The position numbers were made by a program, and so were the translations under genes. This document shows positions 34,531-42,245 of a stretch of DNA of 64,000 nucleotides, piece after piece (position 1 is the first letter of the stretch; every line of letters begins with the position of its first letter). Source of the DNA: GCA-003244245 sp050699435 (GTDB lineage: Bacteria; Actinomycetota; Actinomycetes; Mycobacteriales; Pseudonocardiaceae); the NCBI GenBank assembly GCA_050699435.1, contig JBOHGM010000010.1:1-64000 (forward strand), written 5' to 3'. The notes beneath the pieces were generated by a model. It did not search any database. It saw only the letters and a program-made list of their open reading frames with translations, and was not told the origin of the DNA.

Positions 34531-35991
34531 ATGACTGAGACGGCGATCATGAGTGAGGCAGAGAGCGGCTGGTTGCGGCGGGATGGGGACGCCGCGGTCG
34601 ATGATGCCGGGTCGGTGATGGGGGCCTGGCGGGTGGATGCGCGGCGTACTCAGGTTGACGTTGCCGGGGTGTTGGGCACGACCCAGCAGCATCTCAGTCA
34701 GATGGAGACGGGGCAGCGCCCGGTGTCGCTGGAACTGCGCCGCAAGGCGGTCACTGAGCTGGGGATTGCGGCTGAGGATCTGGGCTTGTCCTCCGGGTGT
34801 GCCCGGCAGCTGGTGTCCCGTGACGATGCCAGCCCACAGATCGCGGCTAGCCGGTTGCGCTGGCGCAACGAGCGGCGCTGGCTCAACCGGCACCGGTCCG
34901 AGCTGGCGAAGCTGGTGGTGCAGCTCTACCCCGTCGAGGGCCGGCTGCCGCGGACAGCTCAGCTCGCGCATCCCGAGTGGTTGGTAGCCGAGCCTGTGGA
35001 GCTGGGCTCGCTGGCGTTGCGGCTCGACGAGGGGCCGCAGACCGTCGAGGTGGATGGGTCGGAGCCGGAATCCGAGTCGACCCGGCCGCTGCGCACCGCT
35101 GGGTTGCGTTTCGAGCGCTATACCTCGGCGATGAAGCACTTGAGCCCGCCTGCGTTGTTCGAGTCCCGCCCGAGTTACCGGCTGCTCGCTGCCTCGCTGG
35201 CTTCCCGTCGGCTGGAGTTCGGGCTGGGCGCCTATTTCGACAAGATCGACGTGTGTGAGGCGCTTGCCCACGAAGTAGCCGCAGTGTGCCTGGCTGACGG
35301 GTCGCCGAACTCGCCGGAACCACTGCGTGGGCGGCTGCCGTTCCGGGAGCTGATCGGTGACCCGTTCGACCCGCAGCGCCGGGCGATCATCCCGGCGATT
35401 GCCACGCTGACCATCCGGCTGCGCCGCTACCCGGCTGAGCCCTCGTTCCTGCTGCACTGGCGCGATCCGGCGAAGGTGGCTACCGCAGGCGGCACCTACG
35501 GCGCGATACCCACCGGCGAGTTCCAGCCCTCCAGTATCGCGTTGTGGGACCGGTGCAATGACTTCGACCTGTGGCGCAACGTCGTGCGGGAGTACTCCGA
35601 GGAACTGCTCGGGGAGCCGGAGCATGACGGCAGCCGCAGCCGGCCGATCGACTACCAGCAGTGGCCGCTGTACCAGCGGCTCCAGGCGGCCCGGGCCGAC
35701 GGCTCGCTCAGCGCCTTCGTGCTGGGACTCGGTGTGGACGCGCTCACCCTGTCCACCAATGTCCTGACCGTCGTGGTCGTCGACGACGACGTGTTCACTG
35801 AGGTGTTCGGCAAGGCGGTGCGGTGTAACGAGGAGGGCGAGATCGTCGCTGTCGGCGGGGGAACTCCCACCGAGGGCGTCCCGTTCACCGAGGCTGCGGT
35901 ACGGCACATGCTGGACTCCGAGCCGATGGCCGAAACGGGCGCTGCCTGCCTCGCGTTGGCGTGGCAGCATCGCGACGCCCTGGGCCTGTAG
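34531..35991 (+). CDS. XRE-type regulator with unknown C-terminal domain
   Basis: 486 residues (ATG 34531; ATG 34549 is equally possible and matches the start of the copy at 37069). The helix-turn-helix (about residues 31-70) reads TQVDVAGVLGTTQQHLSQME and is XRE-like. The rest, 400 residues, is an uncharacterised globular domain; DFDLWRNVVREYSEELLGEPEHDG is its best-conserved part (quoted: REYSEELLGEPEHDG), shared with the decayed gene at 51150. An enzyme-like acidic helix is possible but I cannot name the fold. Full-length here, and duplicated in part at 37069-37419. Confidence 0.75.
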   Translation: MTETAIMSEAESGWLRRDGDAAVDDAGSVMGAWRVDARRTQVDVAGVLGTTQQHLSQMETGQRPVSLELRRKAVTELGIAAEDLGLSSGCARQLVSRDDASPQIAASRLRWRNERRWLNRHRSELAKLVVQLYPVEGRLPRTAQLAHPEWLVAEPVELGSLALRLDEGPQTVEVDGSEPESESTRPLRTAGLRFERYTSAMKHLSPPALFESRPSYRLLAASLASRRLEFGLGAYFDKIDVCEALAHEVAAVCLADGSPNSPEPLRGRLPFRELIGDPFDPQRRAIIPAIATLTIRLRRYPAEPSFLLHWRDPAKVATAGGTYGAIPTGEFQPSSIALWDRCNDFDLWRNVVREYSEELLGEPEHDGSRSRPIDYQQWPLYQRLQAARADGSLSAFVLGLGVDALTLSTNVLTVVVVDDDVFTEVFGKAVRCNEEGEIVAVGGGTPTEGVPFTEAAVRHMLDSEPMAETGAACLALAWQHRDALGL

Positions 35992-36080
35992 CGCGCAGCG
36001 GCCCCGCCCTGTCGCCGGTCGGTGGCAATGCAGCACACGAGCGCTCCCGAACATGGCGGGCGGCAAATGCCACTGAGCTG

Positions 36081-36097
36081 CACAACTCGGAGTTGTG
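36081..36097 (+). promoter_or_regulatory. palindrome CACAACTC-G-GAGTTGTG, candidate operator
   Basis: Perfect 8-bp arms around one G, 86 bases before the first small gene of the islet. A degenerate copy (CACAACTCGAGGTTGTA) is at 37340-37356 in the duplicated segment. It could be the binding site of the XRE-type regulator just upstream. Confidence 0.4.
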
Positions 36098-36182
36098 AAA
36101 CGCGCCGTTGTTGGCTCGGCACCCAGGGTGCTGGCGATGCTCAGAAGTGTCAGAGCGAGCCAGCGGTAGAAGGGGGCTGGCG

Positions 36183-36329
36183 ATGCGCGCGTGCGCTGCG
36201 GCTGCCGCGCTCGTCACCGCCGTGCAGACGGCCTCACCTGCCGGGTGCGCTCCCGTGGCGAAGGCGTGCGATCTGTCGTTCCAGGGCATCTACATCGAGG
36301 CCGGAGAGGTCTGGGACGTGGTGACTTAA
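36183..36329 (+). CDS. small unknown protein
   Basis: 48 residues (starts MRACAAAAALVTAVQTASPAG). An AGGGGG site lies 7 bases before the ATG at 36183. The N-terminal half is Ala-rich with a possible short membrane or signal segment. First of three small frames in a row. Weak support; I do not recognise it. Confidence 0.35.
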   Translation: MRACAAAAALVTAVQTASPAGCAPVAKACDLSFQGIYIEAGEVWDVVT

Positions 36330-36330
36330 G

Positions 36331-36489
36331 GTGCACTCAACATGCGTGGAAGGCTCGTTCCGGGCGAGAGCCCACATCGAGGGCAGGGGCCCGGTCACGG
36401 CGGAGCACCCCGACGGCATCCCGTTCGACTTCGAGGACACCGGGTGGCCGGAGTACATCACCGCCGAGGAGTGCGCAGGAGGTGAATGA
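36331..36489 (+). CDS. small acidic unknown protein
   Basis: 52 residues from GTG 36331 (HSTCVEGSFRARAHIEGRGP near the start, ending EYITAEECAGGE). It begins one base after the previous frame stops, and its stop overlaps the next start (ATGA), which supports it being translated. Typical of short genes in actinobacterial islets. Confidence 0.4.
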   Translation: MHSTCVEGSFRARAHIEGRGPVTAEHPDGIPFDFEDTGWPEYITAEECAGGE

Positions 36490-36848
36490 CCGTGGACTGG
36501 CGCGCAGCGCGGCTCCGGTTACGGAGTATGGGTCACCGGGTGGACACAGCACTGCATAGCAGCGGAGCGCCGACGCGGGCGACCGCGCCGCCACTGCCAG
36601 CCGAGAATTACGTGGGCTGGCGCGTCCGGTGGCTCGGGACCTCGATGTGGTGCCGCACGCCCGGGGACGAGCCGGACATCGAGATATCCAGGGGGACCGA
36701 AGGAACTGTCACAGAGTACGTCCGGGAGGGCAGCCCCGGCAGCCATGGCTACTGGATCACCTTCGACAACGGGGCGGTCTTCGGCACCTACCTTCCTGCA
36801 CCGTGGGCGCTCCAGCTCACTCCGGGCGACGACTCACCCCGTGCCTAG
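36486..36848 (+). CDS. small unknown protein
   Basis: 120 residues. ATG 36486 follows AGGAGG and overlaps the previous stop. The part from YVGWRVRWLGTSMWC to GYWITFDNGAVFGTYLP looks like a small beta-rich domain. No family that I can name. It is the best supported of the three small frames here. Confidence 0.5.
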   Translation: MTVDWRAARLRLRSMGHRVDTALHSSGAPTRATAPPLPAENYVGWRVRWLGTSMWCRTPGDEPDIEISRGTEGTVTEYVREGSPGSHGYWITFDNGAVFGTYLPAPWALQLTPGDDSPRA

Positions 36849-37002
36849 CGACCCGAAGCACCGGATCATGCGGAACGGACTGCTGAACCGGTCGTGGAAT
36901 CCCGCGCGACGTGGGTGCTTCGTGCTGTCGTCGTTACCGGCTACCGTTGCCTGCGTGACACAGCAGCACTAGGTCCACGAATGCCTGCTGTCGTGGGGCG
37001 AC

Positions 37003-37545
37003 GCCTGACGCCAGTGACGAGGAACGCGGTTGGGCGATCGAAGCTGGCGATTATGACTGAGGCCGATTATGACTGAGGCAGAGGGCGGCTGGTTGCGGCG
37101 GGATGGGGACGCCGCGGTCGATGATGCGGGGTCGGTGCTGGGGGTGTGGCGGGTGGATGCGCGGCGTACTCAGGTTGACGTTGCTGGGGTGTTGGGCACG
37201 ACTCAGCAGCATCTCAGTCAGATGGAGACGGGGCAGCGCCCGGTGTCGCTGGAACTTCGCCGCAAGGCGGTCACGCCGGGCTTACCGGAACAGCTGCGCG
37301 ACCGGCTTGGACGTGGACCCCGGCAATGCCATCGAGCCGCACAACTCGAGGTTGTAAAACGCTCCGTTGTTAGCTCTGGTTATGGGCTTAGGCGATGCTC
37401 ATGGTGTCAGAGCGAGCCCGGTGCGGAGGACGGATGTCAGCCATGGGAACGAGAGAGCCGCATCCAGGAACGCCAAACCCGGTGTCCGGTTGCGGGTGAG
37501 TGCCATGCTCCGCAGCGGGCCAAGTGTGCATCAGACCCGCCATAA
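37003..37545 (+). pseudogene. truncated duplicate of the XRE-type regulator
   Basis: From about 37003 to 37274 the sequence copies 34479-34755 with roughly 90% identity, including ATG 37069 and the helix-turn-helix (TQVDVAGVLGTTQQHLSQME). Homology then jumps: 37324-37419 matches 36064-36161, downstream of the full gene's stop. So this is a whole-locus copy that lost about 1.3 kb inside. The open frame to 37545 adds unrelated residues. It might still make a short helix-turn-helix protein. Confidence 0.8.
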
Positions 37546-37648
37546 GCTGATCAGGGAGGCGGTGCGCCGCGGTTCCTGATGCAGATCGTGGGAGACCCGG
37601 ATCGGGTCCGGTCGGTGGCCTGCCAGGCCGCCGCCGCCGCTCTATGCG

Positions 37649-38287
37649 ATGCTGCTGGCGCACCCGATCGACTGGCGGGGCCGGTGCCGGTCATGCCGCC
37701 GATCCGGGGCGGTGCTCGGGCTGCGCCGCCGCCCCTGCCGGGTCTACATAGATGCGGGCTTCTATCTGCTCGCCTCCGGGGAGTTGTTGCGCACCCACCT
37801 GGTCTGCGAGTTGGGCCTGACCGGTCTGCTGCACCGCGAGCCGGAGGGTTCGCCTGAGCACGGTAGCCCGACCTGTGCGGCACCGGCCGCAGGGCAGGGT
37901 GACATTGACGTGCTGCCCAGGATCACCACCGACCCGGACGAGCGGTCCCGCTCGACTTCTCAGGCTCCGGTCGTCCCGTCCCCGCTGCCTCCCCACAGCT
38001 CCCCGAGGACGGGACGACCGGAACCGGATCACGGCGGGCCAGGGGAGCGACCCGACCGCCCCCGGCCCCGCCGTGGCCCACCCAGTGATTCCCCACCGGA
38101 CGGACTCCGACTCATGATCGCCGGAGCTGTATGTGCTTCGTCGCGCACGTCACCGGCCAACCCAGCACCCCCACCACCCGCAGCACTGACGCCGCCACCG
38201 CCCGCGTCCAGCCCGGCCCACTGCAGTGACGGGCCTGTTGAGGCCCGCAGCAGCGCACCAGTAGCGTGCAGGTATGGATCTCGATGA
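37649..38287 (+). CDS. unknown protein, probably N-terminally truncated
   Basis: The first 60 residues (LLAHPIDWRGRCRSCRRSGA, then VYIDAGFYLLASGELL) resemble short CxxC-containing proteins common next to XRE genes in Pseudonocardiaceae. The same frame continues upstream (PPPPLYAMLLAHP) to a stop at 37577 without a start codon, so the 5' end may be lost. The C-terminal 130 residues are Pro/Arg/Ser-rich and may be spurious; they run into the promoter of the next gene. Confidence 0.35.
   Translation: MLLAHPIDWRGRCRSCRRSGAVLGLRRRPCRVYIDAGFYLLASGELLRTHLVCELGLTGLLHREPEGSPEHGSPTCAAPAAGQGDIDVLPRITTDPDERSRSTSQAPVVPSPLPPHSSPRTGRPEPDHGGPGERPDRPRPRRGPPSDSPPDGLRLMIAGAVCASSRTSPANPAPPPPAALTPPPPASSPAHCSDGPVEARSSAPVACRYGSR
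38238..38267 (+). promoter_or_regulatory. promoter of PPOX-class gene
   Basis: TTGAGG (38238-38243), an 18-base spacer and TAGCGT (38262-38267). The ATG follows 6 bases later, so the transcript should be leaderless. Confidence 0.6.
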
Positions 38288-38684
38288 GGCGCGTGGGGTC
38301 ATCGCCGAGCAGCACCATGCGGTGCTGGCCACGGTGCGCTCCGATGGCGCGCCTCAGATGTCACCGGTGCTCGCTGCGCTCGACGACCAGGGCCGGGTGG
38401 TGGTGAGCACTCGGCAGGCCGCGTTCAAGGTGCGTAATCTGCGCCGGGATCCGCGGGTCTGGCTGTGCGTGCTGCCGGACGGGTTCTTCGGCCGCTGGAT
38501 CCAGGTCGGCGGCAGCGCTCGGATCGTGGAGTTGCCCGAGGCGATGGAGGGGCTGGTGGACTACTACCGGACGATCTCCGGCGAGCACGAGAACTGGGAC
38601 GACTACCGGGCGTCGTTGGAGCGCGAGCAGCGGGTGCTGCTCCAGATCGAGCTCACCTCGGCCGGACCCGACCGAGCGGGATGA
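38274..38684 (+). CDS. PPOX-class F420/FMN-binding protein
   Basis: 136 residues, split-barrel flavin or F420 fold. HAVLATVRSDGAPQMSPV and DPRVWLCVLPD fit F420-dependent PPOX proteins. ATG 38274 is leaderless behind a good promoter. The stop overlaps the next start (ATGA). Reaction unknown. Confidence 0.82.
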   Translation: MDLDEARGVIAEQHHAVLATVRSDGAPQMSPVLAALDDQGRVVVSTRQAAFKVRNLRRDPRVWLCVLPDGFFGRWIQVGGSARIVELPEAMEGLVDYYRTISGEHENWDDYRASLEREQRVLLQIELTSAGPDRAG

Positions 38685-39337
38685 GGCGCGTGGACCAGGC
38701 TGTGGACCAAGCCAACGTGGCCGCCAGCGAGCGGCGTGCATTGAGCGATCTGATGGACCAGGTGGGCCCGGATGCCCCCACCCTGTGCGCGGGCTGGACG
38801 ACCCGCGATCTCGCGGCGCATCTGGTGGTCCGGGATGGCCGGCCAGACGCGGCGGTGGGCATCCTGCTGCCGCCGCTGGCTGGTTACACCGCCCGGGTGC
38901 AGCGCGAGACTGCCCAGCGGCCCTGGCCGGAGTTGGTCGAGCAGGTCCGCAGCGGCCCGCCGTTGTGGTCCCCGATGCGCCTCTCCCGGCTGGGTGACAA
39001 GATCAACGCCGTCGAGTTCTTCGTCCACCACGAGGACGTGCGACGTGCCCGGCCCGGGTGGGAGCCGCGACCGGCCAACCCGCACCGCGCCACCGAGCTG
39101 TGGAGCACGCTGTCCCGGTTGGGACGGCTGTGCTACCGGAAGTCGCCGGTCGGTGTCGTGCTGCGCCGTCCGGATGGGTCGGAGCACATCGCGCGGCGGG
39201 GGGCCCGCACCGTCACGGTCGTCGGCGTGCCGGAGGAGTTGGTGCTGCACGCCTACGGCCGCGCCGAGGCGGTCGTCGACGTCGAGGGCGACCAGCGCGA
39301 CGTTGCCAGCCTCGAAGCGAGCCCGCGGGGCTTCTAG
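38681..39337 (+). CDS. TIGR03085-family metal-binding protein
   Basis: 218 residues of the mycothiol-maleylpyruvate-isomerase-like fold. Near the N terminus PTLCAGWTTRDLAAHLVVRD carries the conserved W-x-x-x-D-L-x-x-H metal motif; FFVHHEDVRRA supplies the other ligands. Adjacent to dapA in relatives. May be a thiol-dependent enzyme; substrate unknown. Confidence 0.8.
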   Translation: MRRVDQAVDQANVAASERRALSDLMDQVGPDAPTLCAGWTTRDLAAHLVVRDGRPDAAVGILLPPLAGYTARVQRETAQRPWPELVEQVRSGPPLWSPMRLSRLGDKINAVEFFVHHEDVRRARPGWEPRPANPHRATELWSTLSRLGRLCYRKSPVGVVLRRPDGSEHIARRGARTVTVVGVPEELVLHAYGRAEAVVDVEGDQRDVASLEASPRGF

Positions 39338-39414
39338 GGCCGATGATCTCCCGGCACGCAGCGCCCGCTCGCCGCCCCGAAGAGGGCTGTGGCTCGGTCG
39401 GCCTGCCAGAGCGG

Positions 39415-39420
39415 TAGCGT
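39415..39420 (+). promoter_or_regulatory. -10 box of leaderless dapA
   Basis: TAGCGT, then six Cs, then the dapA ATG. Same box and spacing as the PPOX-class gene 1.1 kb upstream. Confidence 0.55.
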
Positions 39421-39426
39421 CCCCCC

Positions 39427-40332
39427 ATGAGTATCGCCCCGACCGCTGCCCCGGGCCGGCCTTTCGGCCGGGTGCTCACCGCCATGGTCACCCCGTTCAC
39501 CGCCGACGGACAGCTTGATCTTGACGCCGCACAGAAGCTCGCCCACCAGTTGGTGGAGCGGGGCTGCGACGGGCTGGTCGTCAACGGCACCACCGGCGAG
39601 TCGCCGACCACCACCGATGCCGAGAAGGCGGACCTGGTACGCGCGGTGGTGGCTGCGGTGGGGGATCGGGCGGCAGTGGTGGCCGGCGCCGGTACCTACG
39701 ACACCGCGCACAGCGTGCAGCTGGCCCGCCAAGCTGCCCGGGCAGGCGCGCACGGCCTGCTGGTGGTGACCCCGTACTACTCGCGGCCGCCGCAGACCGG
39801 GCTCATCGCGCACTTCACCGCCGTCGCCGATGCCACCGACCTGCCGGTGATGCTCTACGACATCCCGCCGCGTTCGATCGTGCCCATCGCCCTGGAGACC
39901 CTCTACCAGCTTGCCGAGCACCCCCGGATCGTCGCCGTCAAGGACGCCAAGGGAGACCTCGGCGGTGGTGCAGAGGTCATCGCGACCACCGACCTGGCCT
40001 ACTACTGCGGGGACGATGTGCTCAACCTGCCGTGGCTGTCGGTGGGTGCGGCGGGGTTCGTCAGCGTGATCGGCAACGTCGTGCCGGACCGGCTCCGCGC
40101 CATGATCACCGCGTTCGAGGCGGGCGAGGTGCGCGTCGCCAGGGAGGTGCACGCCTCCACTCTCGCGCTGATCCGGACCTTCTTCATGGCCGGCGGGGTG
40201 GCCTTCGGCAAGGCGGCGCTGCGACTGACCGGACTCGAGGTCGGTGATCCGCGGTTGCCGCAGGTCGCCGCCGACCCCGATCAGGTCACCGCGATCGCTG
40301 CGGCGCTGGTCGAGGCCGGGGTACTGGCGTGA
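39427..40332 (+). CDS. dapA: 4-hydroxy-tetrahydrodipicolinate synthase
   Basis: 301-residue TIM barrel that condenses pyruvate with aspartate semialdehyde. GLVVNGTTGESPTTTDAEK is the signature, PYYSRPPQTGL has the catalytic Tyr, and AVKDAKGDL carries the Schiff-base Lys. Stop overlaps the rnj start as GTGA. Confidence 0.96.
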   Translation: MSIAPTAAPGRPFGRVLTAMVTPFTADGQLDLDAAQKLAHQLVERGCDGLVVNGTTGESPTTTDAEKADLVRAVVAAVGDRAAVVAGAGTYDTAHSVQLARQAARAGAHGLLVVTPYYSRPPQTGLIAHFTAVADATDLPVMLYDIPPRSIVPIALETLYQLAEHPRIVAVKDAKGDLGGGAEVIATTDLAYYCGDDVLNLPWLSVGAAGFVSVIGNVVPDRLRAMITAFEAGEVRVAREVHASTLALIRTFFMAGGVAFGKAALRLTGLEVGDPRLPQVAADPDQVTAIAAALVEAGVLA

Positions 40333-42038
40333 CCCACGGCGCGTACCTGCCCATCCCCGGGGTCCCCAACACGGCGCCTCCGCCGCTGCCCGACAGCGGG
40401 CTGCGGACGGTCGCGCTCGGCGGCATCGGGGAGATCGGCCGCAATATGACCGTCTTCGAGCACGCCGGACGGTTGCTGGTGGTGGACTGCGGGGTGCTGT
40501 TCCCCGAGGATGACGCACCGGGGGTCGACCTGATCCTGCCCGATTTCCGGGCGATCGAGAATCGGCTGGACGACATCGAGGCGTTGGTGCTCACCCACGG
40601 GCACGAGGACCATATCGGGGCGGTGCCGTTCCTGCTCCGGTTGCGGCCCGACCTGCCCGTGGTGGGCTCGGAGTTCACCCTCGCCCTGGTCCGGGAGAAG
40701 TGTCGCGAGCACCGGCAGAAGCCGAAGCTGGTGCAGGTCAAGGAGGGCTTCCGGCACCGGTGCGGGCCGTTCGACCTGGAGTTCTTCGCGGTGAACCACT
40801 CCATCCCGGACGCGCTCGCGGTGGGCATTCGCACCCCGGCCGGTCTGGTGCTGCACACCGGCGACGTGAAGCTCGACCAGCTGCCGCTGGACGGCAGGCT
40901 GACCGACCTCGCGGGATTCTCCCGGCTCGGCGACGAGGGTGTGGACCTGCTGCTGATCGACTCCACCAACGCTGAGGTGCCGGGCTTCGTGACCGCGGAG
41001 CGGGACATCGGTCCGGTGCTGGACGGGGTGATCGGACGAACCACGCAGCGGGTCATCGTGGCCTGCTTCGCCAGCCACGTGCACCGCGTGCAGCAGGTGC
41101 TGGACGTCGCGGCCGCGCACGGACGCAAGGTGGCGCTGGTCGGCCGGTCGATGGTGCGCAACATGGGCGTGGCCGCCGATCTCGGGCTGCTCCGGGTGCC
41201 ACCGGGCTTACTGGTGGACCTCGACGAGGCGCTCGGCATGCCCGAGGACCGGGTGCTGTTCGTCTCCACCGGCTCACAGGGCGAGCCGCTCTCGGCGCTG
41301 TCCCGGATGGCCCACGGCGAGCATCGGCAGATCAAGATCCGGGCCGGGGACACCGTGATCCTGGCCAGTTCGCTCATCCCCGGCAACGAGACCGCGGTGT
41401 TCCGGGTGGTCAACGAGCTGACCCGGCTGGGCGCCACCGTGGTGCACCAGGGCACTGCGAAGGTGCACGTATCCGGGCATGCCCCCGCTGGAGAGCTGCT
41501 GTTCCTCTACAACGCGATCCGTCCTTCCAATGTGCTGCCGGTGCATGGCGAGTGGCGGCACCTGCGGGCGAATGCGGCCCTCGCAGCCCGCACCGGCGTG
41601 CCCGAGGACCGGGTGGTGATCGCCGAGGACGGCGTGGTCGTGGACCTGGTGGACGGCCGGGCCCAGATCGTCGGGCGGGTCGAGGTCGGGCAGGTCTATG
41701 TCGACGGGCTGTCGGTCGGTGATGTGGGGGAGTCGACGCTGTCGGACCGGCTCATCCTCGGCGAGGGCGGGTTCATCGCGATCACTGTGGCGGTGACGGC
41801 GGCCAACGGGCGGGCGGTAGCCCCACCGACGATCTCCGGCCGGGGCTTCTCCGACGACCCCAAAGCGCTCGACGGAGTCGTGCCCCTGGTGGAGATGGAG
41901 CTGGCCCGTACTGAGGCCGAGGGTATCACCGACACCCACCGGATCGCCCAGGCGGTGCGTCGGGTGGTGGGCCGCTGGGTCTCCGACACCTACCGGCGAC
42001 GGCCGATGATCGTGCCCACGGTGCTGCCCGTCGACTGA
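40329..42038 (+). CDS. rnj: ribonuclease J
   Basis: 569 residues. LTHGHEDHIGAVPFLL is the metallo-beta-lactamase zinc motif; beta-CASP motifs follow (IDSTNAE, ILASSLIPGNE, and HVSGHAPAGEL). It has endo- and 5'-3' exonuclease activity in mRNA decay and rRNA processing. GTG 40329 overlaps the dapA stop. After the stop, GGCGTTCA recurs three times within 42051-42088. Confidence 0.96.
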   Translation: MTHGAYLPIPGVPNTAPPPLPDSGLRTVALGGIGEIGRNMTVFEHAGRLLVVDCGVLFPEDDAPGVDLILPDFRAIENRLDDIEALVLTHGHEDHIGAVPFLLRLRPDLPVVGSEFTLALVREKCREHRQKPKLVQVKEGFRHRCGPFDLEFFAVNHSIPDALAVGIRTPAGLVLHTGDVKLDQLPLDGRLTDLAGFSRLGDEGVDLLLIDSTNAEVPGFVTAERDIGPVLDGVIGRTTQRVIVACFASHVHRVQQVLDVAAAHGRKVALVGRSMVRNMGVAADLGLLRVPPGLLVDLDEALGMPEDRVLFVSTGSQGEPLSALSRMAHGEHRQIKIRAGDTVILASSLIPGNETAVFRVVNELTRLGATVVHQGTAKVHVSGHAPAGELLFLYNAIRPSNVLPVHGEWRHLRANAALAARTGVPEDRVVIAEDGVVVDLVDGRAQIVGRVEVGQVYVDGLSVGDVGESTLSDRLILGEGGFIAITVAVTAANGRAVAPPTISGRGFSDDPKALDGVVPLVEMELARTEAEGITDTHRIAQAVRRVVGRWVSDTYRRRPMIVPTVLPVD

Positions 42039-42232
42039 GGCGCGCTCGTAGGCGTTCAGCAGGGCTGGCGTTCAACGGGCAGGCGTTCAGCAGGAACGGC
42101 GCCACGGACTGCGGCGTGTCGAGGACGCCCCGACGCCCTTCCGCGCGACCATGGACAGGCAGCATGTACAGCTGTGACTGCTGAGGCGCGTGTGGATGTT
42201 CTTTACTCCCGGGGAGGAAGGGACTAACGGGT

Positions 42233-42238
42233 TACCGT
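42233..42238 (+). promoter_or_regulatory. -10 box of leaderless ftsK
   Basis: TACCGT, 7 bases before ATG 42246. An earlier in-frame GTG (42237) overlaps the box and would be an odd start; the GGAGGAAGGG at about 42212 is too far away for it. Confidence 0.5.
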
Positions 42239-42245
42239 GTGGGAC

